NCBI GenBank assembly: GCA_964473645.1 | Contig: CAYYPW010000013.1 | Location: forward strand, 1-64,000 | DNA: 64,000 bases | Reading direction: 5' to 3' | Origin: HdN1 sp964473645 | Lineage (GTDB): Bacteria; Pseudomonadota; Gammaproteobacteria; Pseudomonadales; Ketobacteraceae | Shown here: positions 47,409-56,800 of the stretch, one piece after another | How the letters are laid out: each line of letters opens with the position of its first letter | Position numbering within the stretch: position 1 is the stretch's first letter | Notes under the pieces: generated by a model | What the model was told of the DNA's origin: nothing | Databases searched by the model: none | Seen by the model: only the letters and a program-made list of their open reading frames with translations | Made by a program: the position numbers and the translations under genes

Positions 47409-47522
47409 GACACTTCACTTGTTGGAGTTATTAGAATGGGCCCCGGGGGCGGATCTTGAACATCGTGGTAAAGCCAACACCTGATGGCTACGGGGACAGG
47501 ATATGAATTTGCGCAAGGCATT

Positions 47523-47542
47523 GCCCCCTGCAAAGGGAGGGG
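47523..47542. repeat. C-rich hairpin, copy 2 (upstream of DinB-like gene)
   Basis: GCCCCCTGCAAAGGGAGGGG, 115 bp upstream of the DinB-like start, 18 of 20 identical to copy 1 at 43752. On the minus strand both read as a C-rich arm, short loop and G-rich arm. Confidence 0.6.
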
Positions 47543-47603
47543 TTGGATGATAACAAGCCAGGTAGCCCTGTCGGAGATGAGACCTGGCTCACACAGCTAC
47601 ACA

Positions 47604-47665
47604 CTGACACATTGCGTCAGCCCGGATGTTACAAATCCACTCATGACACTGACAAACTTTGTCAG
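47604..47665. promoter_or_regulatory. Two 17-bp dyads, candidate operators
   Basis: CTGACACATTGCGTCAG (47604-47620) and CTGACAAACTTTGTCAG (47649-47665) share CTGACA at one end and GTCAG at the other and are 13 of 17 identical. The second is a perfect 8-bp inverted repeat around one central base. They lie 45 bp apart between divergent genes starting at 47408 and 47747. The dyad form suits a TetR- or MarR-type repressor, but none adjoins. Confidence 0.45.
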
Positions 47666-47672
47666 TATGATT

Positions 47673-47689
47673 TGATCACCATTTGATCA
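47673..47689. promoter_or_regulatory. TGATCA-N5-TGATCA motif, copy 1
   Basis: TGATCACCATTTGATCA: two palindromic half-sites exactly 11 bp apart, about one helical turn. It is 16 of 17 identical to 59848-59864. It ends 57 bp before the start of the small gene at 47747. Confidence 0.5.
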
Positions 47690-47746
47690 GGTCTATTTTT
47701 GACCAAAGCGTTGCTGCGGTTTCGTTACCCACAGGATGGCGTAAAT

Positions 47747-47923
47747 ATGTTGAAGTCAGTCAAGCAGAAGATCCGTCTGCACAAAATCAAAAAGGAAGCC
47801 GCACAACCCAGGCTTCCTAATGCCACGATGGACGATGTAAAGCGTAAACTTGAACTCTACAATGCAGCGCAGAACGCCCCCGTTGCAGACACTTACGGCA
47901 TGTCAGTACGTTACGTGCCTTAA
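47747..47923 (+). CDS. Small conserved-looking hypothetical protein (58 aa)
   Basis: 58 residues beginning MLKSVKQKIRLHKIKKEAAQ at the ATG at 47747 (AGGA about ten bases upstream); a TTG at 47699 would add 16 residues. The first half is strongly basic and helical, and the middle (ATMDDVKRKLELYNAAQ) is an amphipathic helix. No family is recognised. A rich regulatory stretch (two dyads and the TGATCA pair) lies just upstream, which argues that the gene is real. It is convergent with the PhoD-like gene, 28 bp away. Confidence 0.5.
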   Translation: MLKSVKQKIRLHKIKKEAAQPRLPNATMDDVKRKLELYNAAQNAPVADTYGMSVRYVP

Positions 47924-47951
47924 CGCGTGAATACCCGCAATTCGATGATCG

Positions 47952-49418
47952 CTAACGCAGCAATGTCGTGAATGGGGTTTTGAAATCTCGTTTTGGCATT
48001 CCGCTGGCGTCATTTTTTCTTACGAGCCAGGCATCTACGCTTAACGTTACACCTCCCGTTTTTCGACGCGCGAAACCGACCGTCATGAAATGCTCTCGTG
48101 TGCGCGTTTTCGGATAGGCGCTGAACAGATCGCCTTTTTCAGAACTCACGAAAAACTGGCGATCGTAGCTGATCGGCTGACTGTCGCCATACGGCGGAAA
48201 AACACCGGGTTTTTTATTTGCGACGGCCGCCGCCACACCGTTCAAGCCGGTCAAATTGGAAAGCGGTGACGAGACAACTTCTATCAAACGCGCGCCCGTT
48301 TTACCCAAGGGTGCGGTTGCCACCCGACCAAAATGCACATCGCCCGTCAAGCAGACAATGTCATGACCGCTTGCGCCCAATGCATTGATCAAACGCGTAT
48401 ATTGCTCGGTAAAGTGGGTGAGATTTTTTTCAGGGCCCTTGGGTTCATCCATCAAGTTTTGCGAGGTAACGAAGACGCCAGGGGTCGTCAATTGTTGCGC
48501 CCATTGCTCGATTTTTTGCAAGCCAGCCTCATCGATAAACCCCTGCTCATGACGGCGTGTACGAAAATCGGCAAGACAGAAGGACAGGTCATTACCAATC
48601 GTAAAAATATCCACAGAGGTGCAACGTTGCACATTATTGACGCCATCCAGCGCGGCACTGGTCCAGGCTTTATGGACATTGTCTGCCCGTAACGGCCACA
48701 GTGTGGGCAAGGGGGTGTCATAGAAAGGGAAATCGTTCCAGTATTCATGGTCATCGGGCAACATCCAGGTACCGCCGTGACGCATGAAATCACCCAACAA
48801 CCGCCAGTTGCGCTCATAGTCACCGGCGATACGCTGCCAGATTTCGCTGCCGTCGAACGATATCGAATCCATCCCAATATCGAGATAAACCTGATCACCG
48901 GTCAGAAAGGTGATATCGGGTCGCACGTCTTCTGGGCCGCGTTTGAACAGGCGCTTGTAGGCCGAGGCGGCAGCACCGCCATCGTTCTGGCTGTAAAAAC
49001 AGGCGGCAATGCCGACACTGAACTGACCCTGCCCTTCGTCGGGTAACGCCAAAGGTAAGGTAGAGAATTCGCCGGAACTTACGTCTTGCCAGGCTGCGTC
49101 GCCGAAATCGGCTTCTGGCGGTAACAGGCGATCGAATCGCACCCGATAATAATGCGCAGGCTGCAGGCCGGTAAAACAATGCACCGCAAAAAAACGTTGA
49201 TTGAGCCTGCTGAACGGGCGTTTCCATTGTTCGCGGGCAATGACGTGTTCGGACACTTTGGCGCCATCAGCATCCATAAGTACGATGCGGGCCTTATCTG
49301 GCATGCGTAACGTGGGGCAAAGGGTGCCGAACCATATTTCGGCGCTATCGACCGCCACTCGATGTATTGCCAGCATCCAGTCGCCGGTTTTGGTTTGGTA
49401 AGGGGCCAGATCGGTCAT
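47952..49418 (-). CDS. PhoD-like metallophosphatase
   Basis: 488 residues from the ATG at 49418 (MTDLAPYQTKTGDW, AAAGGA upstream). An N-terminal Ig-like PhoD_N-type region (about 10-130) precedes the calcineurin-like phosphatase core with TGDQVYLD, LPDDHEYWNDFP and LTGDVHFGR as metal-ligand motifs. Unlike classical PhoD, no Tat or Sec signal is seen, so it may be cytoplasmic. PhoD-type enzymes hydrolyse phosphate mono- and diesters, including phospholipid and teichoic-acid-like polymers; the substrate here is unknown. Confidence 0.87.
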   Translation of the reverse strand: MTDLAPYQTKTGDWMLAIHRVAVDSAEIWFGTLCPTLRMPDKARIVLMDADGAKVSEHVIAREQWKRPFSRLNQRFFAVHCFTGLQPAHYYRVRFDRLLPPEADFGDAAWQDVSSGEFSTLPLALPDEGQGQFSVGIAACFYSQNDGGAAASAYKRLFKRGPEDVRPDITFLTGDQVYLDIGMDSISFDGSEIWQRIAGDYERNWRLLGDFMRHGGTWMLPDDHEYWNDFPFYDTPLPTLWPLRADNVHKAWTSAALDGVNNVQRCTSVDIFTIGNDLSFCLADFRTRRHEQGFIDEAGLQKIEQWAQQLTTPGVFVTSQNLMDEPKGPEKNLTHFTEQYTRLINALGASGHDIVCLTGDVHFGRVATAPLGKTGARLIEVVSSPLSNLTGLNGVAAAVANKKPGVFPPYGDSQPISYDRQFFVSSEKGDLFSAYPKTRTREHFMTVGFARRKTGGVTLSVDAWLVRKNDASGMPKRDFKTPFTTLLR

Positions 49419-49654
49419 ATGCAATCCTTTGGTTTTTATTTTTTTTACCGACGCACCTCTCGACATGCGTTATGCCGAACACCGGGGCTATTCGGATTAT
49501 GCCCCGGGCAGCAAATAAAACAACAGTGGAAAATGCACACTGCACACCGGCAGATTGTCGGCAGGAAACGCAAAGGATTGTCGCCTGAAGGCATCCCGTT
49601 GGCTAAACTTTCACACCCAATGGCTATGATCGCCCTACCTTTTGTTTGCAACCG

Positions 49655-50182
49655 ATGGAAACTAAGCCAATGGACACCGAGCCCATGGAAGCTAAGCGCA
49701 TGAAAACATTTACGGCTGCTGATGCCGACGGCCTCTGTCAGAGCGCCCGCACCTCCCCTCGACAGCGTGCTCATCATAATCTGCACCCAACGCTTGATGC
49801 GCCCGTGCAACGTTTGTGCATCGCGCTGCAACCAGAGACTTATGTGCGGCCGCACTGTCATTCCGAACCGAACAAATGGGAACAATTGGTGGTGCTTGAA
49901 GGCGCTGTGAGTGTATTGATTTGTAGCCCGGAAGGTCAGCTGCTGGAGCGCATCGAGCTGAGCACCAGCGGTACTCGCATGCTGGAAGTGCCCGCGTTCA
50001 CCTGGCACACGTTGATATGCCAGGCATCTGATTCACTGGTGTTTGAAATCAAGGAAGGGCCTTACGCACCCTCGAGCGACAAGGATTTTGCGCCGTGGGC
50101 ACCGGCGGAGGGGACGCAGGATGCGGCGCGGTTTCGGGAATGGTGGCGGGGGTTGACGGTGGGGGGACGGATGGTGCCCTAA
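49655..50182 (+). CDS. WbuC-family cupin metalloprotein
   Basis: 175 residues from the first ATG; the family core starts near MKTFTAADADGL at 49700, so either start is possible. The cupin metal motif is RPHCHSEPNKWEQLVVLEG, with the second motif in FTWHTLICQ and a C-terminal FREWW. WbuC proteins are found in O-antigen loci but their reaction is unproven. The 5' end has four in-frame ATGs exactly 15 bp apart (49655, 49670, 49685, 49700) in a degenerate tandem repeat encoding PMETK-like units. The stop TAA overlaps the convergent cti stop (CTAA). Confidence 0.82.
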   Translation: METKPMDTEPMEAKRMKTFTAADADGLCQSARTSPRQRAHHNLHPTLDAPVQRLCIALQPETYVRPHCHSEPNKWEQLVVLEGAVSVLICSPEGQLLERIELSTSGTRMLEVPAFTWHTLICQASDSLVFEIKEGPYAPSSDKDFAPWAPAEGTQDAARFREWWRGLTVGGRMVP

Positions 50183-52617
50183 CGATTCTCCAATCGGCTG
50201 TAATCCAACAGCCCCGCTTCTTCAGGATTTTCTTTGCGATAGAGCGCGTGCATGCGATCGCTTACTGCCCAGAAATCAGGTGCGGTGCGGCGAACTCCGA
50301 ATTGTTTGAGCAACTGTTGATAATCCTGTTCATTCTTTACCCGGGTGGCGGCATCCACAAAGCGGAGAATGTCACCCTCTTTAACGCGCCAGAAGACGGC
50401 AGGATAGGCACCGGAAATCCCTTTGAGCAAAGTCAGATAATCTTCTTGTGGCAGGCGGTTGTCGTTTTCGTTGAGCAAACTGGCGATATTACTGTGCCCG
50501 CTATTGCGGATGAGGGTATAGGCTTCATCTGCGTGCTGATCCCCTTCAATTAATAGCATGCTTAATTCTGGGAATAAGGTTGCGCCCTCGCCCACCACCT
50601 CGTTCAGTCGCTGCAAGTTAACGCCCTGATTAAACGGCACTGACCGTGTCGTCAATTCGTGTCGACGATTCAGTACAGGCGCCAGTCGAGCTTTTAGCAG
50701 ATCATAGAACTCCTGTTTGGGGTCAGCAGTTTTGAACGCGATCGCCGTGTCTTGATGAAAATGCAGGGCGGGTTTGAATACATAATCCGACACTTCCATG
50801 CGTACATCGCGATACCAGAATTTGCGTAACTGACGGCGCTCCTTTTTCGGCAGGAAGGTTAGAAAATTGAATTCGCCTTCCATGCGTAGAAAATCCATAT
50901 ACAAACGCGAATCCAGCTGATGCCCGATATTGCCGTATACATCAAACCCCGCGACCAGTAAATAGTGTATGCGCTCCAGCAGCGGGTAGCTGATCACCCA
51001 CATGGTTTTCGGCGGCTGCCCCAATAGCCCCTGTTCAACGGTAGAACTATCGAAATGCCTGAAGATGGTGACGGCGGCATTTTTGTTGTGACCATCGCCA
51101 TCCCATATCATGCCGAGATCCAGAGTTTGCCCATTGGAAAAAAAGTTATCCAATTGTTGGGCGCGTGCCTGTAAATAGGCGCGCTGATTCAGCGAGTATT
51201 CCACCCAGGCTTTGACCACACCGGCCCCCCGCTCTTCTTCGACGTTGGGAATGCCGAGATTTTCGCCTTGCTTAACCAAAAAATCAGCGAGCGTTTGTGA
51301 GTTCTGATGGCGCGGATCGATAAATACCGCCCAAAAATGATCATCTATTACATTCAAGGCGACTTGGCCGCGACACACCGGCCCTTTGATAAAGCCCATG
51401 ATGGTGAATTGTGCGTGTTCGAGCATGAGGCGATATCGCGATTCCACCGGCAGTTCACGAAAGGCCAAAAACGGGTTGGAGGAGGTTTCAGGACGGTAAT
51501 CGGGTAAGGTCGTCACGCGATAATCGGGGGTAACAAACAGCGATTTCATCCAGTTCAGTTGCTGAGTGTTGAGCGCGTAAGGCATGTGGGTTTTGGCCAC
51601 CACGCTGGATTCATCGCGTTGCAAACGGTAGTACACGCGTTTAACACCCGGATCGTCATAAGGCTGACGCGTGGCAATGACTGAAATAGGCAAGCCCGGG
51701 GGAGTGCTGGAGCGCACCATCGTAAAATATTCGCGCTCTGGCACATCATCAAAATACAGGTGCGCTAGAAATAAATGCTCATAGATATAACGCGACGCCA
51801 ATTGTTGTTTGAGTGAGTCCTCGTTCAAAAACGCCTCCCACTCATCGACTCGCTTTTGCAACGCCACCCCTAAGGGCGGCAATAAAGACATCGCCCCACC
51901 CTGCTCCAGCCAACGTTTCAGCACTTCATGCTCTTGCGGCGTGAGCCCTGGTAAGCCATAGGGCATGCTCCACTGGACATGATTTTTCTCAAACTCTGCC
52001 ATTTCATCCAGACGAGGACAGGCTTCTACCCGATCGAGCCCGAACGTGAACTGCTCATCCAGCACGTCGACATTGGGTAAGGGGTGTTGTTGTTTCAACT
52101 GCAGCATGCGATAGAGCACGCTGGCCTGCGTATTGTTTTCAGGCACCTGAGTGCGTTCGTTAAGCACGGGGAAAAAGCCTTTACTACGCCATTCCGGCGT
52201 CGTCTGGGCATCTACGCCCAAGCGGGTCGGCATGGCCGCCAGTAAACGCGTGCCATCATAAACACGTTGCTTGCTGGCACCGCGATCGATCCCTTCGGGT
52301 GAGGACAGTTTCAATTGGCAGGGGGCGTCATAACACGCATGACAAACCACACAACGATTTTCGAGCACGGGGCGCGCGGCCAGATACACCTCTGCAAGGG
52401 TTTGCGCTTTCGTTGCTGGAGCTATTGTTGCCTGAGTTTTCGTTGTCTGCGCTTTAGCGGCGTGAAGCGTTGCGGTCGGTGTGATGATGCGGTTGACCGG
52501 CACCTCGTTACCATAAATGGCCGCCAGTGGATCACTGGCTTTCAATGTGCTGCAACCCGCCACCAAGACCAACGCCAACAACACGCGAAACAGGGGCTGA
52601 GCAACATGGATTTTCAT
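50179..52617 (-). CDS. cti: Fatty acid cis/trans isomerase Cti
   Basis: 812 residues from the ATG at 52617 (MKIHVAQPLF, GGA eight bases upstream; 52623 is an alternative). A signal sequence ends in a lipobox-like VAGC. The c-type heme motif CVVCH within RCVVCHACYDAPCQLKL is the hallmark of Cti, followed by the long Cti body. Cti converts cis to trans unsaturated acyl chains of membrane phospholipids from the periplasm, a rapid response to solvents or heat. A Lys/Ala/Gln/Thr low-complexity insert lies between signal and heme motif, making it somewhat longer than Pseudomonas Cti. The 274 bases before the next start hold only presumed divergent promoters. Confidence 0.94.
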   Translation of the reverse strand: MKIHVAQPLFRVLLALVLVAGCSTLKASDPLAAIYGNEVPVNRIITPTATLHAAKAQTTKTQATIAPATKAQTLAEVYLAARPVLENRCVVCHACYDAPCQLKLSSPEGIDRGASKQRVYDGTRLLAAMPTRLGVDAQTTPEWRSKGFFPVLNERTQVPENNTQASVLYRMLQLKQQHPLPNVDVLDEQFTFGLDRVEACPRLDEMAEFEKNHVQWSMPYGLPGLTPQEHEVLKRWLEQGGAMSLLPPLGVALQKRVDEWEAFLNEDSLKQQLASRYIYEHLFLAHLYFDDVPEREYFTMVRSSTPPGLPISVIATRQPYDDPGVKRVYYRLQRDESSVVAKTHMPYALNTQQLNWMKSLFVTPDYRVTTLPDYRPETSSNPFLAFRELPVESRYRLMLEHAQFTIMGFIKGPVCRGQVALNVIDDHFWAVFIDPRHQNSQTLADFLVKQGENLGIPNVEEERGAGVVKAWVEYSLNQRAYLQARAQQLDNFFSNGQTLDLGMIWDGDGHNKNAAVTIFRHFDSSTVEQGLLGQPPKTMWVISYPLLERIHYLLVAGFDVYGNIGHQLDSRLYMDFLRMEGEFNFLTFLPKKERRQLRKFWYRDVRMEVSDYVFKPALHFHQDTAIAFKTADPKQEFYDLLKARLAPVLNRRHELTTRSVPFNQGVNLQRLNEVVGEGATLFPELSMLLIEGDQHADEAYTLIRNSGHSNIASLLNENDNRLPQEDYLTLLKGISGAYPAVFWRVKEGDILRFVDAATRVKNEQDYQQLLKQFGVRRTAPDFWAVSDRMHALYRKENPEEAGLLDYSRLENR

Positions 52618-52891
52618 AGGCATTCCGGCGCTAAATAAATGGAAATTCAATACAACGGCGCCAAAACAGCGGCCACACAATTTGATAGTAAACCAGCACT
52701 CACTGAACGCCAGCAGAATCTTGTGCCGCGAATTGAGGTTGAACACGGAGAAAAACACGCCATGCACTGCAACTGACAACCTGTTCACCGCAGCAAACGA
52801 TGAGGCCAGCATTTCGTTTCAGTGCTTGACCCTGACAATGAAGGGTTCTCATACTCATCGGCACATGATTCCAACACATGAGAAAAACGCT

Positions 52892-53737
52892 ATGACATAC
52901 AAGACGTTGACGCTTTCCATTACCGACAAGATTGCCCATGTCGTGCTGAACCGCCCGGCCGAACTTAACACCATGAATGAAGATTTCTGGCATGAAATTC
53001 CGCGTGTTTTGCGTGACATCGACGAGCAGGCGGCGGCCCGTGTCATTGTAATTTCATCCACCGGCAAACACTTTACCGCCGGCATGGATCTCAGCGTCTT
53101 CATGAATCCCAAAAATATACCGATGCGTGGTGACCCTGCACGCGCTGCAGAAAATCTGCGACGCCTGGTGCTGCAATTGCAAGAGGCCTTTACTGCGTTG
53201 GAAACCACGCGCATGCCCGTATTGGTCGCCATTCAGGGTGGCTGTATCGGCGGCGGGGTGGACATGATAAGTGCTGCGGACTGCCGTTACTGCACCGCCG
53301 ACGCGTTTTTCTGTATCAAGGAAACCGATCTGGGCATGACCGCCGACGTCGGGACAATGCAACGACTGCCCCACCTGATCCCGCAGGGCATGATGCGGGA
53401 GTTGGCCTATACCGCCGGCAAACTGTCAGCCCAACGCGCCAAAGAGATTGGCTTGGTCAATGAAGTGTTTGCCGATCAGGCAGCTATGTTGGAGGGCGTT
53501 ATGGCCATTGCCCGCGAAATGGCCAAACGCTCCCCCATGGCCGTCGCCGGCTGCAAAGAAATGATCAATTACGCCCGCGATCATTCCGTGCCCGATAGCC
53601 TCAAGTACATGGCCACCTGGCAATCAGGCATGTTCCGCCCGGAAGACATGATGAAGGCCATGGCCGCGCAATCCCAGAAAACGGTGGCGGATTTCCCCGA
53701 GTTGTACCCGATCAAGCCCCCTTTCGCAGGCGAATAA
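52892..53737 (+). CDS. Delta(3,5)-delta(2,4)-dienoyl-CoA isomerase-like crotonase
   Basis: 281 residues from the ATG at 52892 (MTYKTLTLSI), which matches the crotonase N-terminus; a longer upstream frame has no family sequence. Key segments follow ECH1-type dienoyl-CoA isomerases: GKHFTAGMDLSVF, GGCIGGGVDMISAADCRYC and FFCIKETDLGMTADVGTMQRLP, which supply the three acidic residues of that subfamily. It would shift double bonds of 3,5-dienoyl-CoA during breakdown of odd-position unsaturated or conjugated fatty acids. It diverges from cti. Confidence 0.88.
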   Translation: MTYKTLTLSITDKIAHVVLNRPAELNTMNEDFWHEIPRVLRDIDEQAAARVIVISSTGKHFTAGMDLSVFMNPKNIPMRGDPARAAENLRRLVLQLQEAFTALETTRMPVLVAIQGGCIGGGVDMISAADCRYCTADAFFCIKETDLGMTADVGTMQRLPHLIPQGMMRELAYTAGKLSAQRAKEIGLVNEVFADQAAMLEGVMAIAREMAKRSPMAVAGCKEMINYARDHSVPDSLKYMATWQSGMFRPEDMMKAMAAQSQKTVADFPELYPIKPPFAGE

Positions 53738-53818
53738 GTCCAACGCACCTGGAGTGCCTGGGGAACGATGGTCTATCCTGGTCTATAGAGCCTATGTCGC
53801 CGAACCCCAGGTTACCCG

Positions 53819-56800
53819 ATGATAACAACAAGACAGGTACTGCTGGTGGGTCTGGTGGCGGGTGTAGCCGCAGGGTTTATTGGCGCACGCACTGCTACCG
53901 ACACTGCCTGGATCGTGTTTTTCGACAATCTGCATTGGAGTGCATCCACACTCGCAGCAGCGCTGGTGGTATGGGACGCTATTGACCACGCACCCACTAA
54001 TTTAGGTCAACCGCTGCGCTACATGGCGATGGGCTTTACTTCGTATGCCGTAGCCCAATGGGTATGGAATGCCCAGGTGTGGCTGCATTGGCAGAGTTTC
54101 CCCAGCCCGTCGGATGTACTTTACCTGTTGTTGGGGCCGTTCATGACGGCGGGTTTGTGGCATTGGGGACGCAACCAGCTCGACACCAGCGGGCGTCGTC
54201 TTGTTCTGCTCGATACCGCCATTTTGTTGATGGCCGTTCTCACGGCGTCACTGGCACTCTATCTGCCCAAACTCGAGACGACATCCGCCCTGCAGCTCAC
54301 TACGCTGATGGCCTACCCGCTGCTGCTGATGGCGCCAGCGTGTCTTGGCATGGTGTTGATGCTGTCGTTGCGCATACGCCCTGGTGCCGCCAATTTAGCC
54401 TTGTTGCTGGGGACCGCCGCCTACGCCGTGATCTGGACTGCATGGAATTTGCGCTATGTAATGCAAGGGGATCAAGCCGGTAGCTGGCTCAATCTTTCTT
54501 TCTCCATCACGGTACTTGTGATGGGCATCGCCGCCAGCCGCTTGCGCCTGGTGCCTGTTCGCTCAGAACGGGTGGAGCGCCTCTACAGTAGGATACAGAA
54601 CACTATTCCCTTGCTGATGGTGGCTCTCGCCGCCACGGGCGTTGTGCTGGTGCAGGCCGATGACAGTATCAATCGCACCGCCTACCAGGTAGCGGTTATC
54701 GGTGCGATCTTTACCATCATGCTGTCGATGGCGCGCCAAAGCGATGTGTTGAACGAGCACAGTCGCCTGCTCACCACCGAGCGTCTGCTGCGTGAGCGGG
54801 ATGCCGAAGTCAGGGAAAATCAGGCCCAGCTGAAGGTGTTGACGCTACAGCAGCAAACCTTGCTTGAAAGTGCCGGCGACGGCATTCTGGTCTGGAAAGA
54901 CGGTGTTTTTTCCGATTGCAACAGCACCACGCTGCGCTTGTTTGACTGCACACGCGAAGACATCATTGGCCACACGCCCTGGGAATTTTCACCTGAATTT
55001 CAACCCGATGGCCAAACCTCTGAGCACAAGGCGTTGCAAAAAATCACTGCGGCGCTGGCGGGCCAGCCCCAGTTTTTTGAATGGCAACACAAACGACGCA
55101 ACGGCACATTCTTCGATGCCGAAGTCACGCTCAATCGCCTCGATAGCGACGACACCCGTTTTATCGCGATAGTACGTGACATTACCGAACGCAAAACCAC
55201 CGAACGCCAAATTCTCGATCAAAAGGATCTGTTACAGGCAACCCTCACGGCAGCCCCCGGGATTTTTTTGGTATTCGACCAAGAGGGACACATAAAAAGC
55301 TGGAACCGTCTGTTTGAAACGCTGTTGGAATATTCTCCGCAGGAAATTTACCAAATGCGCGTGTTGAATATTTTCTCCAGCGAAGATCAGCCCGTCGCGG
55401 CCGCCGGTATTGAACGCATGCTGACGCAGGGTGAAATCGAAAATCTCGAAGCGCGGATGGTGTCGCGCAGTGGCAAATTGATTCCAGTGCTGGCCACGGG
55501 CAGTCGCGCCATGCTGGGCGGCACACCGCATATCGTTGCTTTCGCCATGGATTTGTCGATACGCAAATTGATGGAAAAAGAATTGCAGGATTTTCAATTG
55601 GAATTGATACATCGCAATAACAGTTTGCGACTCATCAATTTGTTGTCGAGCCGCCTCAATGGCCTCATCGATATAGAAGCCATCGCCGCCGAAACCGCCG
55701 ATATTCTGCAAATGCTGGGCAGAACCGCCAGCACGCTGGTTTACCTTACCCATACAGAAAAGCCCTTACTGACGCTGACAGCAGCCACGGGCCTGAACGA
55801 AAATGAAATATTGCGCTATCAACATATGCCGGTACGCAATAGCTTGACGGGGTTTGTGATGCAAAGCGGCAATGTGCTCAGGTTCGACGATCTTCATAAC
55901 GATGCGGCTGAGTACCCACTGCTGCAGGAGCTTTTACTGCAGCATCCGTTTGCAGCCGCCTGCTTTATCCCTCTGCGTTTCAACGATCGCGCCATTGGCA
56001 CTATCATCATGTTTTTTGAGCAATTCGAACTGCTCGATCAAATGCATAACGACACGCTGGAAGCCATTGGGCGCACCGTCTCGCTGGCGATTGCCAATGC
56101 CCGCCATCTCACCGATCTTGAACATCAGGCCCATCATGATTCGCTCACCAATCTGCCCAATCGAAAAGTATTACACGACAGTTTCGAGGCGATGCTACGG
56201 TCTTCGCCACCTAATGCGCGCCTGGCACTCATGCTGCTCGACCTCAACCGCTTCAAGGAAGTCAACGACACGCTGGGCCACCACACGGGCGATATCTTAC
56301 TCGTTCACACCAGCCAACGTTTATCGCATCTTGCCAGCGCAAGCGCGGCGTTAGTCTGTCGGCTGGGTGGAGACGAATTTGCCGTATTATTGCAAGGCGT
56401 GACCGACACTCTCCAAGCGGTGGATTTTGCCGAACGCATCGCCACCGCACTACGCAAGCCCTTTATTATCGACGGCAAAAACCTGCAAGTCGGTGCCAGC
56501 GTCGGCGTCGCCCTCTACCCCGAACATGGAAAAGACAGCCACGCCCTGTTACGCGCCGCTGACGTGGCCATGTACCGCGCCAAACAGCGCGTCACGGATG
56601 TTGTCGTCTATGATCGTCAAACCGACACCCACAGCCCGGAACGCCTGAGCATTATTTCTGATCTTGGTGCAGCGATTGCGGGGCACCAACTGGTGCTGCA
56701 CTATCAGCCAAAATTGGCATTGGACAACAAAACCGTCACCGGATTTGAAGCCCTGGTGCGATGGCAACACCCAGAGCTGGGATTTTTGTATCCCAATAGT

